Positions 1-8,417 of a stretch of DNA of 41,546 nt are shown piece by piece. The notes under the pieces were generated by a model that had not been told where the DNA came from, searched no databases, and saw only the letters and a program-made list of their open reading frames with translations. The translations under genes were made by a program, and so were the position numbers. Location of the stretch: the NCBI RefSeq assembly GCF_022748595.1, contig NZ_JALDSX010000030.1, forward strand, positions 1 through 41,546, in the 5' to 3' direction. Numbering within the stretch: position 1 is the first letter of the stretch; each line of letters starts with the position of its first letter. This DNA is from Brevibacterium sp. ZH18 (lineage in GTDB: Bacteria; Actinomycetota; Actinomycetes; Actinomycetales; Brevibacteriaceae).

Positions 1-20
1 GAGGTGCATATTCGCACCTC
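1..20. other. perfect hairpin at window edge
   Basis: GAGGTGC and GCACCTC form a perfect 7-bp stem around a six-base loop. It lies 82 bases beyond the stop of the E2 gene, so it may end transcription of the dehydrogenase operon. No T tract is visible on the plus side, and the minus-strand continuation is outside the window. A weaker stem (CCGCC/GGCGG, 81-96) lies between it and the gene. Nothing else is recognised in bases 21-101. Confidence 0.35.
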
Positions 21-101
21 AGCCACACTGGGACCGTTGCAGATTGCGCTACCGAAACCGGCACTCTACTGACGCCGTCACCGCCCGATCAGGCGGCTCA
101 C

Positions 102-1538
102 TCAGGCCAGCAGCAGAGTCGGATCTTCGAGTCCGCGACCGACATCGGCGAGGAACTTCGAGATGATCTCGCCATCGACGACACGATGGTCAGCACTCAC
201 CGACAGCGTCGTGATGTCACGTGGAACGATCTCGTCACCGACGACCCAGGGCTTCTTCCGGATCTGCCCGAAGGCCAGGATCGCGGCCTCGCCGGGGTTG
301 ATGATCGGAGTTCCCGCGTCGACGCCGAAGACGCCGACGTTCGTGATCGTGATCGTGCCGCCCGACTGATCGGCAGGCGGGGTCTTACCCGAGCGAGCCA
401 GCGCAGTCAGATCCTGAATGCCCTGAGCCAAGTCAGTCAGACCCATCGCGTGTGCACCCTTGATGTTCGGCACGATCAAGCCACGCGGGGTGGCGGCGGC
501 GATGCCGAGGTTGACGTACTTCTTGACGACGATCTCTTCGCCTTCGAGGCACGAGTTGATGCGCGGGTTACGGGCAACAGCCCAGGCCACAGCCTTGGCC
601 ACGAGCAGCAGGGGAGAGACCTTGATGTCTTCGCCCAGGAACTTCGTGGACTTGAGCTTACGCACGAAGGTCATCGTCTCGGTCACGTCGACATCGAGGA
701 ACTCGGTGACGTGGGGCATCGTGAACGCGGATTCGACCATGGCCTTGGCCATCATCTTCGCCACGCCCTTGAACGGGATCCGCTCTTCGAGCTCGCCCGT
801 GGAACCGACCCCCGCCGAGGCGGTTGCCGACACCGCCGCACCCGAGGGTGACGCTGTACCGACGGCCGGTTCGCCGGTGCCGTCGGCTGCCGCGCGGACA
901 TCATCGCGTGTGACCTCGCCGCGAGATCCGGTGGCAGCGACCGTGGCGAGGACGATGCCGAGGTCCTTGGCCAGCTTGCGCACTGGAGGCTTCGCCAGAG
1001 GCTTGCCCGCCGAGGCGGTGCTCGGTGAAGTGCTCGCGCCAGCCGCTGGCGTCGGTTCGACCGCCGGCGCAGGGGCCGCCTGAGCTGCTGGTGCTGCGGG
1101 TGCTGGTGCTACTGCTCCTGCGGGTGCCGGCACGCCGGCGCCCTTGCGCGGGCGACGTTTGGACGAGGCAGCCTTGGCGCCGTAACCGACGAGTGTGGCG
1201 CCGCCTTCGGCGTCGCTCTCGGAGTCGGCTGATCCCTGCGCGTCTCCGCCTGCAGCGGATGATTCAGAGGCTCCACCGGAAGCAGGCGACCCCAGAGGGT
1301 CGTCGCCGCCGAAGCGGATGATCGGTGTGCCCACCTCGACGGTCTGGCCGTCTTCGACGAGCAGTGCTTCGACGAGTCCGGCCTGCGGGCTTGGCAGTTC
1401 GACCAGCGATTTGGCGGTTTCGATCTCGACGAGGATCTGATTGACGGTGACGGTGTCGCCGGCGGCGACCTTCCATGACACGATGTCGGCCTCGGTCAGG
1501 CCTTCACCGACGTCAGGAAGAGGAAATTCGAATGACAT
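102..1538 (-). CDS. bkdC: dihydrolipoamide acyltransferase (E2) of a branched-chain-type 2-oxo acid dehydrogenase
   Basis: Core subunit of a cytoplasmic 2-oxo acid dehydrogenase complex: it carries the acyl group from E1 on a lipoyl-lysine and passes it to CoA. The 478 residues show an N-terminal lipoyl domain (about 1-75) beginning with DVGEG, with the lipoylated lysine in ETAKS (K43). A long Ala/Pro/Ser linker follows, then a peripheral subunit-binding domain (KPPVRKLAKDLG), a second linker, and the catalytic domain ending in the HxxxDG signature (ADHRVVDGE). The ATG at 1538 is chosen because an AAGGAGAG ribosome site precedes it; the in-frame extension to 1577 would run into the E1 beta gene. 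It is the last gene of the E1 alpha-E1 beta-E2 operon, 13 bases after bkdB. No E3 gene is in the window. The branched-chain substrate is inferred from the separate alpha and beta E1 subunits; pyruvate or acetoin cannot be excluded. Confidence 0.93.
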   Translation of the reverse strand: MSFEFPLPDVGEGLTEADIVSWKVAAGDTVTVNQILVEIETAKSLVELPSPQAGLVEALLVEDGQTVEVGTPIIRFGGDDPLGSPASGGASESSAAGGDAQGSADSESDAEGGATLVGYGAKAASSKRRPRKGAGVPAPAGAVAPAPAAPAAQAAPAPAVEPTPAAGASTSPSTASAGKPLAKPPVRKLAKDLGIVLATVAATGSRGEVTRDDVRAAADGTGEPAVGTASPSGAAVSATASAGVGSTGELEERIPFKGVAKMMAKAMVESAFTMPHVTEFLDVDVTETMTFVRKLKSTKFLGEDIKVSPLLLVAKAVAWAVARNPRINSCLEGEEIVVKKYVNLGIAAATPRGLIVPNIKGAHAMGLTDLAQGIQDLTALARSGKTPPADQSGGTITITNVGVFGVDAGTPIINPGEAAILAFGQIRKKPWVVGDEIVPRDITTLSVSADHRVVDGEIISKFLADVGRGLEDPTLLLA

Positions 1539-1551
1539 GTCTCTCCTTGAG

Positions 1552-2529
1552 TCAGTAGGCCAGCGCCCGGTCGACACCGTCGAAGATGCGATCCAGGTCG
1601 GGCAGGTAGTGTTCTTCCATCCGCGAGCCGGGGTACGGCGTGTGATAGCCGCCGACTCGGATGACAGGCGCTTCGAGGTTGAAGAAGCAGCGCTCGGAGA
1701 TGCGAGCCGCGATCTCCGAACCGAGCCCCAGGAACTTCGGCGCTTCGTGGGCGACGACGAGGCGTCCCGTCTTCTTCACGGACTTCTCGATCGTCGCGAA
1801 GTCGACGGGGCTGAAGCTGCGCAGGTCGATGAGCTCGACGCTCTTGCCCTCTTCGGCTGCTGCCGCAACGACGTCCTGTGCTGTTGGGACCAGTGGGCCG
1901 TAGGCAATCAGAGTGACATCGGTGCCTTCGCTGACCACGCGCGCGTCGTGCATGCCAAGTGGTCCGCGCTCAGACATGTCGACGTCGCCTCGCAGCCAGT
2001 AACGGCGCTTGGGTTCGAAGAACATGACCGGGTCATTGCTCTTGATGGCTTCCTGCATCATCCAGTACGCGTCGTGAGCGTTCGAGGGTGAGACCAGGCG
2101 CAGGCCGGCGTGATGAGCGAAGACCGTCTCCGGGCTCTCCGAGTGGTGTTCGGGAGAGCCGATTCCGCCGCCGTAGGGCACGCGGATGACGAGCGGCATG
2201 GGCTCTTTGCCCAAAGTCCGGTTGTAGAGTTTCGCCACCTGCGTCACGATCTGGTCGTAGGCAGGGAAGATGAACGCGTCGAACTGGATCTCGATGACCG
2301 GGCGATAGCCGCGGATGGCCATGCCGATCGACGTGCCCACGATGCCGGACTCGGCCAGCGGCGCATCGATGACCCGCTGCGGACCGAAGTCCTTCTGCAG
2401 ACCCTCAGTGACGCGGAAGACGCCACCGAGCTTTCCGATGTCCTCACCAATGAGGACGACCTTCGGGTCGTCCTCCATGGCCTTGCGCATTCCGGCGGTG
2501 ATCGCCTTTGACAGGGGAAGTTTCTCCAT
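1552..2529 (-). CDS. bkdB: 2-oxoisovalerate dehydrogenase E1 beta subunit
   Basis: Beta subunit of the thiamine-diphosphate-dependent E1 component, which decarboxylates the oxo acid and acylates the E2 lipoyl arm. The 325 residues match the usual E1 beta length and begin directly with the family's N-terminal pattern (MEKLPLSKAITAG, then GEDIGKLGGVFRVT). Further family stretches are visible: APLAESGIVG, PVIEIQFDAFI, RVPYGGGIG-PEHHSES and the C-terminal transketolase domain with DLRSFSPVD and VAHEAPK. The ATG overlaps the TGA of bkdA by one base (TGATG), so translation of the two subunits is probably coupled, as expected for a 2:2 heterotetramer. It is separated from bkdC by 13 bases. Confidence 0.94.
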   Translation of the reverse strand: MEKLPLSKAITAGMRKAMEDDPKVVLIGEDIGKLGGVFRVTEGLQKDFGPQRVIDAPLAESGIVGTSIGMAIRGYRPVIEIQFDAFIFPAYDQIVTQVAKLYNRTLGKEPMPLVIRVPYGGGIGSPEHHSESPETVFAHHAGLRLVSPSNAHDAYWMMQEAIKSNDPVMFFEPKRRYWLRGDVDMSERGPLGMHDARVVSEGTDVTLIAYGPLVPTAQDVVAAAAEEGKSVELIDLRSFSPVDFATIEKSVKKTGRLVVAHEAPKFLGLGSEIAARISERCFFNLEAPVIRVGGYHTPYPGSRMEEHYLPDLDRIFDGVDRALAY

Positions 2530-3683
2530 CAGGCCTCACCTGCATCGGCGAATGAGGCCTGGTATGCGAGGAATTCCGCACGTTCCTCATCGACGAGTGA
2601 GTGAGGTCCTGAGGTGACGTGGGCGAACATCTCGACCCCGTCAGGGTCCTGCATGGTCATGCAGTTGTGGCGGATGCGAGCTGCCAGGGTGTCGGCTTCG
2701 GCATCCACCTCGGCGAAGAATGCCTCTTCGGTGTCGGTGTGGTTGTCGAGGTAGGCCTTGAGGCGCGTGATCGGGTCCCGATCCTCCCAGATCTCCTCTT
2801 CCGCTCGGTCGCGGTACTTCGTCGGATCATCGGCTGTGGTGTGAGCGCCGCGGCGGTAGGTGAAGGCTTCGATGAGCATCGGGCCGTTGCCGGCACGCAC
2901 CGAATCCAGGCTGGCCCTGGCCACGGCGTACATCGCGATGATGTCGTTGCCGTCGACGCGGAGGCCGGGAACGCCGAAGCCCTCGCCGCGCTTGCACAGG
3001 GGTGCCGCCGTCTGGACACTGGTCGGCTCGGAGATGGCCCACTGGTTGTTCTGGCAGAAGAACAGGACAGGAGCATGGAACGCTCCGGCGAAGGTCAGCG
3101 CCTCGGAGACGTCGCCCTGCGAGGTTGCTCCGTCGCCGAAACAGGCGATGGAGACGGTGTCGCGCTCGATGTCGCCGGTGCCGACGTCGCCGTCCATGGA
3201 AACACCCATGGCGTAGCCGGTCGCATGCAGTGCTTGCGAGCCGATGACGATCGTGTAGGTGTGGAAGCGGTGCTCCTGAGGGTCCCAGCCGCCGTGGTTC
3301 TGGCCGCGGAAGATGCTCAGCAGAGTTTCCGGTTCGACGCCGCGAGTGTAGGCGAGGCCGTGCTCACGATAGGTGGGAAAGACGAAGTCTTGGGGGCGGG
3401 CAGCTCGTCCCATGCCGATCTGAGCAGCTTCCTGACCAAACATCGGGGCCCAGAGGCCAAGCTGTCCCTGGCGCTGCAGTGCTGCGCCTTCAGCATCGAT
3501 GCGGCGCACCAGGATCATGTCCCGGTAGAAGCCGCGCAGATCCTCATCGGTGAGTTCTGCCGCGAAGGCGTCATATTCACCGGATTCGACGCGATTGCCG
3601 TCTTCGGTGAGCATCTGGATCATCCGAGGTTCCGATGACTGACTGTGGGCAGTCCCGGTTCCCACTGAAATGTTGGAAGTCAT
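2529..3683 (-). CDS. bkdA: 2-oxoisovalerate dehydrogenase E1 alpha subunit
   Basis: Alpha subunit of the thiamine-diphosphate-dependent E1 component, 384 residues. The cofactor motif GDG(A)...NN is visible as CFGDGATSQGDVSE followed by FFCQNNQWAIS, and the phosphorylation-loop-like region YRRGAHTTADDPTKYR is typical of E1 alpha. FGQEAAQIG and PTYREHG are further family blocks. The ATG at 3683 is preceded by AAAGGAGAA; upstream in-frame codons to 3959 have no family similarity and no ribosome site, so that 92-residue extension is discarded. It is the first gene of the operon. The roughly 35-residue N-terminal tail before the conserved core (MTSNISVG...) is longer than in many homologues. Confidence 0.94.
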   Translation of the reverse strand: MTSNISVGTGTAHSQSSEPRMIQMLTEDGNRVESGEYDAFAAELTDEDLRGFYRDMILVRRIDAEGAALQRQGQLGLWAPMFGQEAAQIGMGRAARPQDFVFPTYREHGLAYTRGVEPETLLSIFRGQNHGGWDPQEHRFHTYTIVIGSQALHATGYAMGVSMDGDVGTGDIERDTVSIACFGDGATSQGDVSEALTFAGAFHAPVLFFCQNNQWAISEPTSVQTAAPLCKRGEGFGVPGLRVDGNDIIAMYAVARASLDSVRAGNGPMLIEAFTYRRGAHTTADDPTKYRDRAEEEIWEDRDPITRLKAYLDNHTDTEEAFFAEVDAEADTLAARIRHNCMTMQDPDGVEMFAHVTSGPHSLVDEERAEFLAYQASFADAGEA

Positions 3684-4065
3684 TTCAGTTCTCCTTTGTT
3701 CAAGGTCCAAGCGCACCGGAGGTGACCAGTGGTGGACGGTGTCCTGAAGGCGGGTCCTCTGATGTGGTACTCGCCCTCGAGTGATGTGATTCACAGGTAC
3801 TACCACGATACCGAATCCACCGACCGCATGCCACTCCAGAAGTGTGCGTCGAGCGCCAATTGTTTTGGTCCTGATCAGCCTAGGAGGTGGATTGCGCCCG
3901 TGTGGTTCACATCCAAAGGCCGAGGCACCCAGTTGTCGATCGTCGCAGAGTTGCTCCAACGTCCGACAAACGCATGTCCGAAGAGTTTCACCGGTGCTGA
4001 TCCGCCGAGGCTGGGCCGGGATTCGCAGGCACAGCTCGCCGAGGCTGTCGCACCGGTGCCATCAT
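3684..4065. other. non-coding gap upstream of bkdA
   Basis: This 382-base gap separates the hydrolase stop (4066) from the bkdA start. It should contain the bkd promoter on the minus strand. I see no Lrp/AsnC-type bkdR gene in it or next to it, and no clear -35/-10 pair. The AT-richer part around 3786-3830 is the likeliest promoter area. Short open frames here have no coding character. Confidence 0.4.
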
Positions 4066-5589
4066 TCATGTGCGTTTGCGTTTGCCCTGGTAGTCCCTCG
4101 TTTCCCTGATATCGCCGGAGAAAAATCCGGCGTTCTTCTGCGTGAACCGGCTCAACCCGGCATGGCCCGCCCCGACCATCAGTCCGAGCGAGGCGGCGTA
4201 AGCGGCCGAGGAGTGGGCGGCCCCAGCCGACGAGAACAGTTCGTCGAGTTCGGCATCGGTCTTGCCCTTCAGGTTCGGGGCGCTGCGCAGCTGGTCGGGG
4301 TCGTAGTCGACCGTGATCGTCGACCAGTGGTCTTGCGCCGGGTTCTCATTGCCGTCGAGATCAGGCACCAGATCCTGTTCGTGTTCGATCGAGAGAACGT
4401 CGATGCCCTCGTCGATGGGGAAGTCCGAGATCGGGGCTCCCACGGTGACCAGCGCCGTGACATTCACATCGGCCAGGAACGCGGGATCGGCGGCGAGCGA
4501 CCCGGCTGTGATCCCGCCCTGCGAATATCCGACCAGCATCACCTCGGCGGCGGGGTCGATCTTCGCATCAGCGATGGCCTGCCGGACCATTTCCCGCATC
4601 ACCGTGTCGTTGCCGGCCATCCCCTGTACGTTCGTCGTCAGGTCGGTCGTGTTCTCCCCGGGTTCAGGCGACCAATCGGTCGTCGCCGGCACGTAGACGA
4701 TGTAGCGGGTGGTGCCGTCCGGGGACCTGATCTCTTCGATTCGCACCTGCCCGGAATCGACACCTCGGTGGCAGGCGGCCTCGCGGATGTAGAGGTCTTC
4801 GATGTCACGTGGCGCCTTGTCATGGACTGGAGTGATGCCCTTGGCCTTCCAGACTTCGACGTCCGACGGCAGGAGGAGACCGAACCTATTCGCACCGCCG
4901 AGGACCCACGCGGTCATCGACCCTGAGTCGTGAGGCCACAGCGCATGGTCGCCTTCCGCAGCCAGAACGGCCGGCGGCAGACCGATGAATCCGACGACGA
5001 TCCCCGGCAGGACATGTTCGATGACGGCGCCGGTGACATCGGAGTGCTCGAACACGAGGGTCACAAACGCCTCTTTCGCCGCCGCCTTCGTCTGCGCCAA
5101 ATCGATGCCGAAGTGTTTGGCCACAACATCGTCGAGCCCCGTGGCATCGAGGACTTTGGCGCCGAGGTAGATCGGCACCCCGACTGCAATGGCGAGGGGA
5201 ATGATCACCGGCAGACTGATCGCGATCACACGACCGGTGACATATCCGAAGTAGTCCAGCAGCCCTCCGAAGGTCTCACTGATCCCCTGCTCTGCCAGCC
5301 GGTATGCGCTCGCAGCGGCCCTGATGCCGATCAGGGTGGTTTCGAACTCGATGAGCACGAGCGCCAACTGCTGGTGATAGAGCACGCGGCAGGCATCGAG
5401 ATTGATCGCGGTGATCGGTGCTGGCACCTGGGTCAGCAGCGTTGCGAGATCGAAGTCCTCGAGCGCGCCCGCAGCGGTAAGTTCGTCGATTCTGCGACAG
5501 ATGCGGTGGAGGTCATCGCCGCTGAGGTCGGCTCGATCGTCGATTCTCAGCTGCGGGCCGCCACGGGTGCTGGTCGCGATCATGCTCAC
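4066..5589 (-). CDS. alpha/beta hydrolase with WXG-like helical N-terminus
   Basis: A 507-residue protein in two parts. Residues about 20-110 are helical and include RAAASAYRLAEQ, a pattern typical of the second helix of actinobacterial WXG100/EspC-type proteins. A strongly hydrophobic stretch follows (about 118-148), and another near 195-212. From about residue 290 an alpha/beta hydrolase is evident: nucleophile elbow GYSQGG (S356), then VTVGAPISDFP, a likely acid in EHEQDLVPDLDG (around 407-412), and a C-terminal histidine in GAAHSSAAY. The usual reading would be an esterase or lipase; the substrate is unknown. The GTG at 5589 overlaps the upstream stop (GTGA); the ATG at 5583 is an alternative start. 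It is the last gene of a tightly overlapping three-gene operon. I infer an exported or membrane-inserted hydrolase. Confidence 0.82.
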   Translation of the reverse strand: MSMIATSTRGGPQLRIDDRADLSGDDLHRICRRIDELTAAGALEDFDLATLLTQVPAPITAINLDACRVLYHQQLALVLIEFETTLIGIRAAASAYRLAEQGISETFGGLLDYFGYVTGRVIAISLPVIIPLAIAVGVPIYLGAKVLDATGLDDVVAKHFGIDLAQTKAAAKEAFVTLVFEHSDVTGAVIEHVLPGIVVGFIGLPPAVLAAEGDHALWPHDSGSMTAWVLGGANRFGLLLPSDVEVWKAKGITPVHDKAPRDIEDLYIREAACHRGVDSGQVRIEEIRSPDGTTRYIVYVPATTDWSPEPGENTTDLTTNVQGMAGNDTVMREMVRQAIADAKIDPAAEVMLVGYSQGGITAGSLAADPAFLADVNVTALVTVGAPISDFPIDEGIDVLSIEHEQDLVPDLDGNENPAQDHWSTITVDYDPDQLRSAPNLKGKTDAELDELFSSAGAAHSSAAYAASLGLMVGAGHAGLSRFTQKNAGFFSGDIRETRDYQGKRKRT

Positions 5590-6419
5590 TTTCCCGTCGC
5601 CGAGGTCTGCAGGTGGACCAGAGTGGCTGCAAGCAGTTTCCGTACGGTGTCTCCTCCTGCATCTTCTTCGGCCCCCACGGTGATTCCCGCGCTGCCCCTT
5701 TCCAGCGTCGGTCGATACCAGACGCCGTTTCGCCTGTGCAGGAACTCCAGCCCGGCAGAACCGCCAGTGGTCACATACGTCAAGGTGAGGACGCAGTCGT
5801 GCTCGACGAGGCGGGTCAGGTCGTCCGTGGCTCGGGCGAAATCCTGCGCCCGAATGCGCCGCAGCAGCTCGTAGCCGCCGAATTCGTCGAAGCCCTCACC
5901 GCGCAGCGCCAGAACGGCCAGGCAAGTGTCCTCGCACAGGCATACCTCGAGGTGCACGACTTCTGCTCCCGAGCTGATGACTACGGTCATTCGAGCCGCA
6001 GTGAGGTTGAGTTCGGCCGCGAACCCCGCCAGCCACGCGCTGAGGACGTCGAATCCTCGGCTCGGTCCGCCGTCGGGAAGCTCGGTGAGCATGACCGAGT
6101 CGTTGAGCGAGCCGCTCACCTTGGCCGAACTCGTTCCGGGCTCGCCACCCGAGTACTCCCCCGAAATCGTTCCGGACTCGCCACCCGAACATTTCCCCGA
6201 AGACTTCGCAGGCTCGCCAGCCGAGTGTGCCCCCGCGGGCGTCGAGGCCGAGCAGTCGTCGGAGACATCAGACACCGTAACACCTGCCCGTGGCATCAGC
6301 TCTCGCGGCCAGAGGCACCGCAGCCTTTGGGGAAGCCGCGCGATCCGATCGAGGTCGACGACGAACCACTGCTCCTTCTGACCGGTCGTGGGCGCATCGA
6401 CATCCGGCACCTCCGTCAT
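5586..6419 (-). CDS. unrecognised protein between a WXG-like gene and a hydrolase gene
   Basis: A 277-residue protein with no family I can name with confidence. The N-terminal 45 residues (QWFVVDLDRIARLP...) are followed by a Ser/Gly/Glu-rich low-complexity stretch (about 55-105) encoded by 36-bp tandem repeats. A C-terminal folded region (about 110-277) follows, with alternating strands and helices (AARMTVVISSG, LEVCLCEDTCLAVLALRG, LTLTYVTTGG). There is no signal peptide or membrane segment. ATGA overlap at its start and GTGA overlap at its end place it in one transcript with its neighbours. By position and size it could be an EspG-like chaperone for the WXG-type proteins on either side; that is speculation from context. 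Confidence 0.72.
   Translation of the reverse strand: MTEVPDVDAPTTGQKEQWFVVDLDRIARLPQRLRCLWPRELMPRAGVTVSDVSDDCSASTPAGAHSAGEPAKSSGKCSGGESGTISGEYSGGEPGTSSAKVSGSLNDSVMLTELPDGGPSRGFDVLSAWLAGFAAELNLTAARMTVVISSGAEVVHLEVCLCEDTCLAVLALRGEGFDEFGGYELLRRIRAQDFARATDDLTRLVEHDCVLTLTYVTTGGSAGLEFLHRRNGVWYRPTLERGSAGITVGAEEDAGGDTVRKLLAATLVHLQTSATGK
6133..6240 (-). repeat. three 36-bp in-frame tandem repeats
   Basis: Three degenerate copies with a 36-base period (the shared CTCGCC falls at 6141, 6177 and 6213) lie inside the gene at 5586-6419. They encode a Ser/Gly/Glu-rich linker of about 12 residues per unit. The period is a multiple of three, so changes in copy number would keep the frame. Confidence 0.75.
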
Positions 6420-6661
6420 ATCTGCAGTCGCCCGCCCACAGAGACGACCTGCAGATGCAGGTCGTAGGCTTCACCGAGGCTCTCGGCACGCTCAGCGAGA
6501 GACTCCACCGCTGCCGAACACCGAAGGAGGCGCTCGCCCAGCATCCTCCCCGCTGGCGAATCCCACCCCTGGATCCCCCGGCAGTCCTGTGCCAGACTGC
6601 GCAGCTCATTCGCCCGTCGGAACCACCCGTCCCGGCTCAGCGCCAGCTCATCGGTGATCAT
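6416..6661 (-). CDS. small helical WXG100-like protein
   Basis: 81 residues, predicted all-helical: a first helix (ALSRDGWFRRANELRSLAQD), a turn GIQGWDSPAGRML, and a second helix (CSAAVESLAERAESLG). Helix-turn-helix with a tryptophan in a W-x-x-P-A-G turn is close to the WxGPAA variants of the WXG100 family, whose members are typically 80-105 residues and lack a signal peptide. The ATG at 6661 follows a clean GGAGGA site (6667-6672). Longer in-frame readings up to 6901 have no such support. It is the first gene of the three-gene operon and its stop overlaps the next start (ATGA). No type VII secretion ATPase or channel gene is in the window. Confidence 0.65.
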   Translation of the reverse strand: MITDELALSRDGWFRRANELRSLAQDCRGIQGWDSPAGRMLGERLLRCSAAVESLAERAESLGEAYDLHLQVVSVGGRLQI

Positions 6662-6915
6662 GCCTATCCTCCATTTCGACTCCCCAGTCGCTCTCCTCCC
6701 CGTCACGCTATGGCTGACTGTCCGAAGCCGGAAGACATGAGATCTCGCCTGTGGAAACCGTGCGACCGTCCACAGGTTTCCTACGTCGCAGACGAGGAGA
6801 TGTCCACAGGCAGAGTGCCTCAAGTCGCCGACTCCTCGTCGCTCAAGGGCCCATCCGCTGGGCACTGCGGCCACCTGGTTCCGCCGCGACGCCGGACTCA
6901 TGAGAAAATGAGGGC

Positions 6916-8349
6916 ATGCCGACTGTTTCCCTTGCTGAAGTCTCGCCCGCCATCGCTCTCGGTCCGCTCGACGGCCGTTACCGCAAAGACACCGCTGACC
7001 TCGTCGATCACCTCTCCGAGGCGGCTCTCAACCGCAACCGGATCCACGTCGAGGTCGAATGGTTCATCCACTTGGCCCAGAACTCCGTGATCGAGGGCGT
7101 GCGCACCCTCACCGAGGATGAGGTCACCGGACTGCGAGACTTCGCACAGGGCTTCGACGAGAACACGATCGCCACCCTGGCCGCCCACGAAGCCGTGACG
7201 GTCCACGACGTCAAAGCCGTTGAGTACACAATCAAAGAAGCGCTAGTCGAGATCGGCGCCGAGGATCTCAGCGAGCTCGTCCATTTCTGCTGCACCTCGG
7301 AGGACATCAACAATCTGTCCTGGGCGCTCGGCATCAAGGGTGCCACTCTTCAGGTCTGGCTCCCCCGCGCCGAAGCGCTCATCGACTCCTTGGCCGCAAC
7401 CGCCTCGGAGCTGGCTGAGGTTCCGATGCTCTCGCACACCCATGGTCAGCCGGCGACACCGACGACCATGGGCAAGGAGATCGCCGTGTTCGTCCACCGT
7501 CTGCGCCGACAGTTCGAGCGCATCGCCGGAAGCGAGTTCCTCGGAAAGATCAATGGCGCCACCGGCACGTACTCGGCTCATCTGGCCGCCGTTCCGGGCG
7601 CGGACTGGCCAACTCTGGCCAAGACCTTCGTCGAAGGCAGCCTCGGCCTGACCTTCAATCCGCTGACCACGCAGATCGAATCGCATGACTGGGATGCGGA
7701 GCTCTTCGCCGACATCGCCCGGTTCAACCGGATCGCGCACAACCTGGCGACGGACATGTGGACCTACATCTCGATGAACTACTTCAAGCAGATCCCCGTC
7801 GCCGGCGCGACCGGTTCCTCGACGATGCCGCACAAGGTCAATCCGATCCGCTTCGAAAACGCCGAGGCGAACCTCGAGCTCTCGTGCGCGCTCCTCGATT
7901 CTCTGGCCTCGACCCTGGTGACCTCGCGGATGCAGCGCGACCTCACGGACTCGACCTCGCAGCGCAACATCGGCGTCGCCTTCGGCCACTCCGTGCTGGC
8001 ATTGAACAACCTGGTCAAGGGCATGGAGCGCCTGGCAATCAACGCCGACGCCCTGGCTGCCGATCTCGATTCCAACTGGGAGGTCCTCGGCGAAGCCATC
8101 CAATCGGTCATGCGCGCAGCTGGACTCCAGGGTGTGCCCGGAATGGAGAACCCGTACGAGAAGCTCAAAGAGCTCACGCGCGGAAAGCGCATCAACCAGG
8201 CTGACCTGCAGACTTTCGTCGCGGGACTAGGCCTGCCTGAAGCCGAGACCGAGCTGCTGACCGCACTGACTCCTGCTGCCTACATCGGCGTCGCCGCACA
8301 GCTGGCCGAGTCCGAAGTCGCCGACTGGAGGGCCCGCCCTCAGGGTTGA
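6916..8349 (+). CDS. purB: adenylosuccinate lyase
   Basis: Catalyses two steps of purine synthesis: cleavage of SAICAR to AICAR and of adenylosuccinate to AMP, releasing fumarate. The 477 residues belong to the fumarase/aspartase superfamily in its E. coli PurB-like form. LGPLDGRYR lies at the N-terminus, CTSEDINNL and SHTHGQPATPTTMGKE contain the general acid histidine, and the signature loop GSSTMPHKVNPIRFEN carries the catalytic serine. The start follows GAGGG at very short spacing. It is transcribed away from the WXG-like operon, with 254 bases between them, and stands alone. Confidence 0.96.
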   Translation: MPTVSLAEVSPAIALGPLDGRYRKDTADLVDHLSEAALNRNRIHVEVEWFIHLAQNSVIEGVRTLTEDEVTGLRDFAQGFDENTIATLAAHEAVTVHDVKAVEYTIKEALVEIGAEDLSELVHFCCTSEDINNLSWALGIKGATLQVWLPRAEALIDSLAATASELAEVPMLSHTHGQPATPTTMGKEIAVFVHRLRRQFERIAGSEFLGKINGATGTYSAHLAAVPGADWPTLAKTFVEGSLGLTFNPLTTQIESHDWDAELFADIARFNRIAHNLATDMWTYISMNYFKQIPVAGATGSSTMPHKVNPIRFENAEANLELSCALLDSLASTLVTSRMQRDLTDSTSQRNIGVAFGHSVLALNNLVKGMERLAINADALAADLDSNWEVLGEAIQSVMRAAGLQGVPGMENPYEKLKELTRGKRINQADLQTFVAGLGLPEAETELLTALTPAAYIGVAAQLAESEVADWRARPQG

Positions 8350-8404
8350 GACGCCCCGACAGGACCATTGTTACCGATTGGTAGCTTATGGCCTGATTCA
8401 TCGC

Positions 8405-8410
8405 TATTCT
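8405..8410 (+). promoter_or_regulatory. -10 element of a leaderless promoter
   Basis: TATTCT lies seven bases before the ATG at 8418, which has no ribosome binding site. It fits the spacing seen at nine other genes of this window. No convincing -35 is visible. Confidence 0.45.
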
Positions 8411-8417
8411 GGTGACT

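Noticed and set aside
3684..4065. Hidden bkdR regulator gene upstream of bkdA
   Set aside because: No frame in the gap has an Lrp/AsnC-type helix-turn-helix or coding bias.
3844..4926. 360-codon plus-strand frame across the bkd gap and hydrolase
   Set aside because: Gly/Arg-rich shadow without start signals; the hydrolase gene on the minus strand explains most of it.
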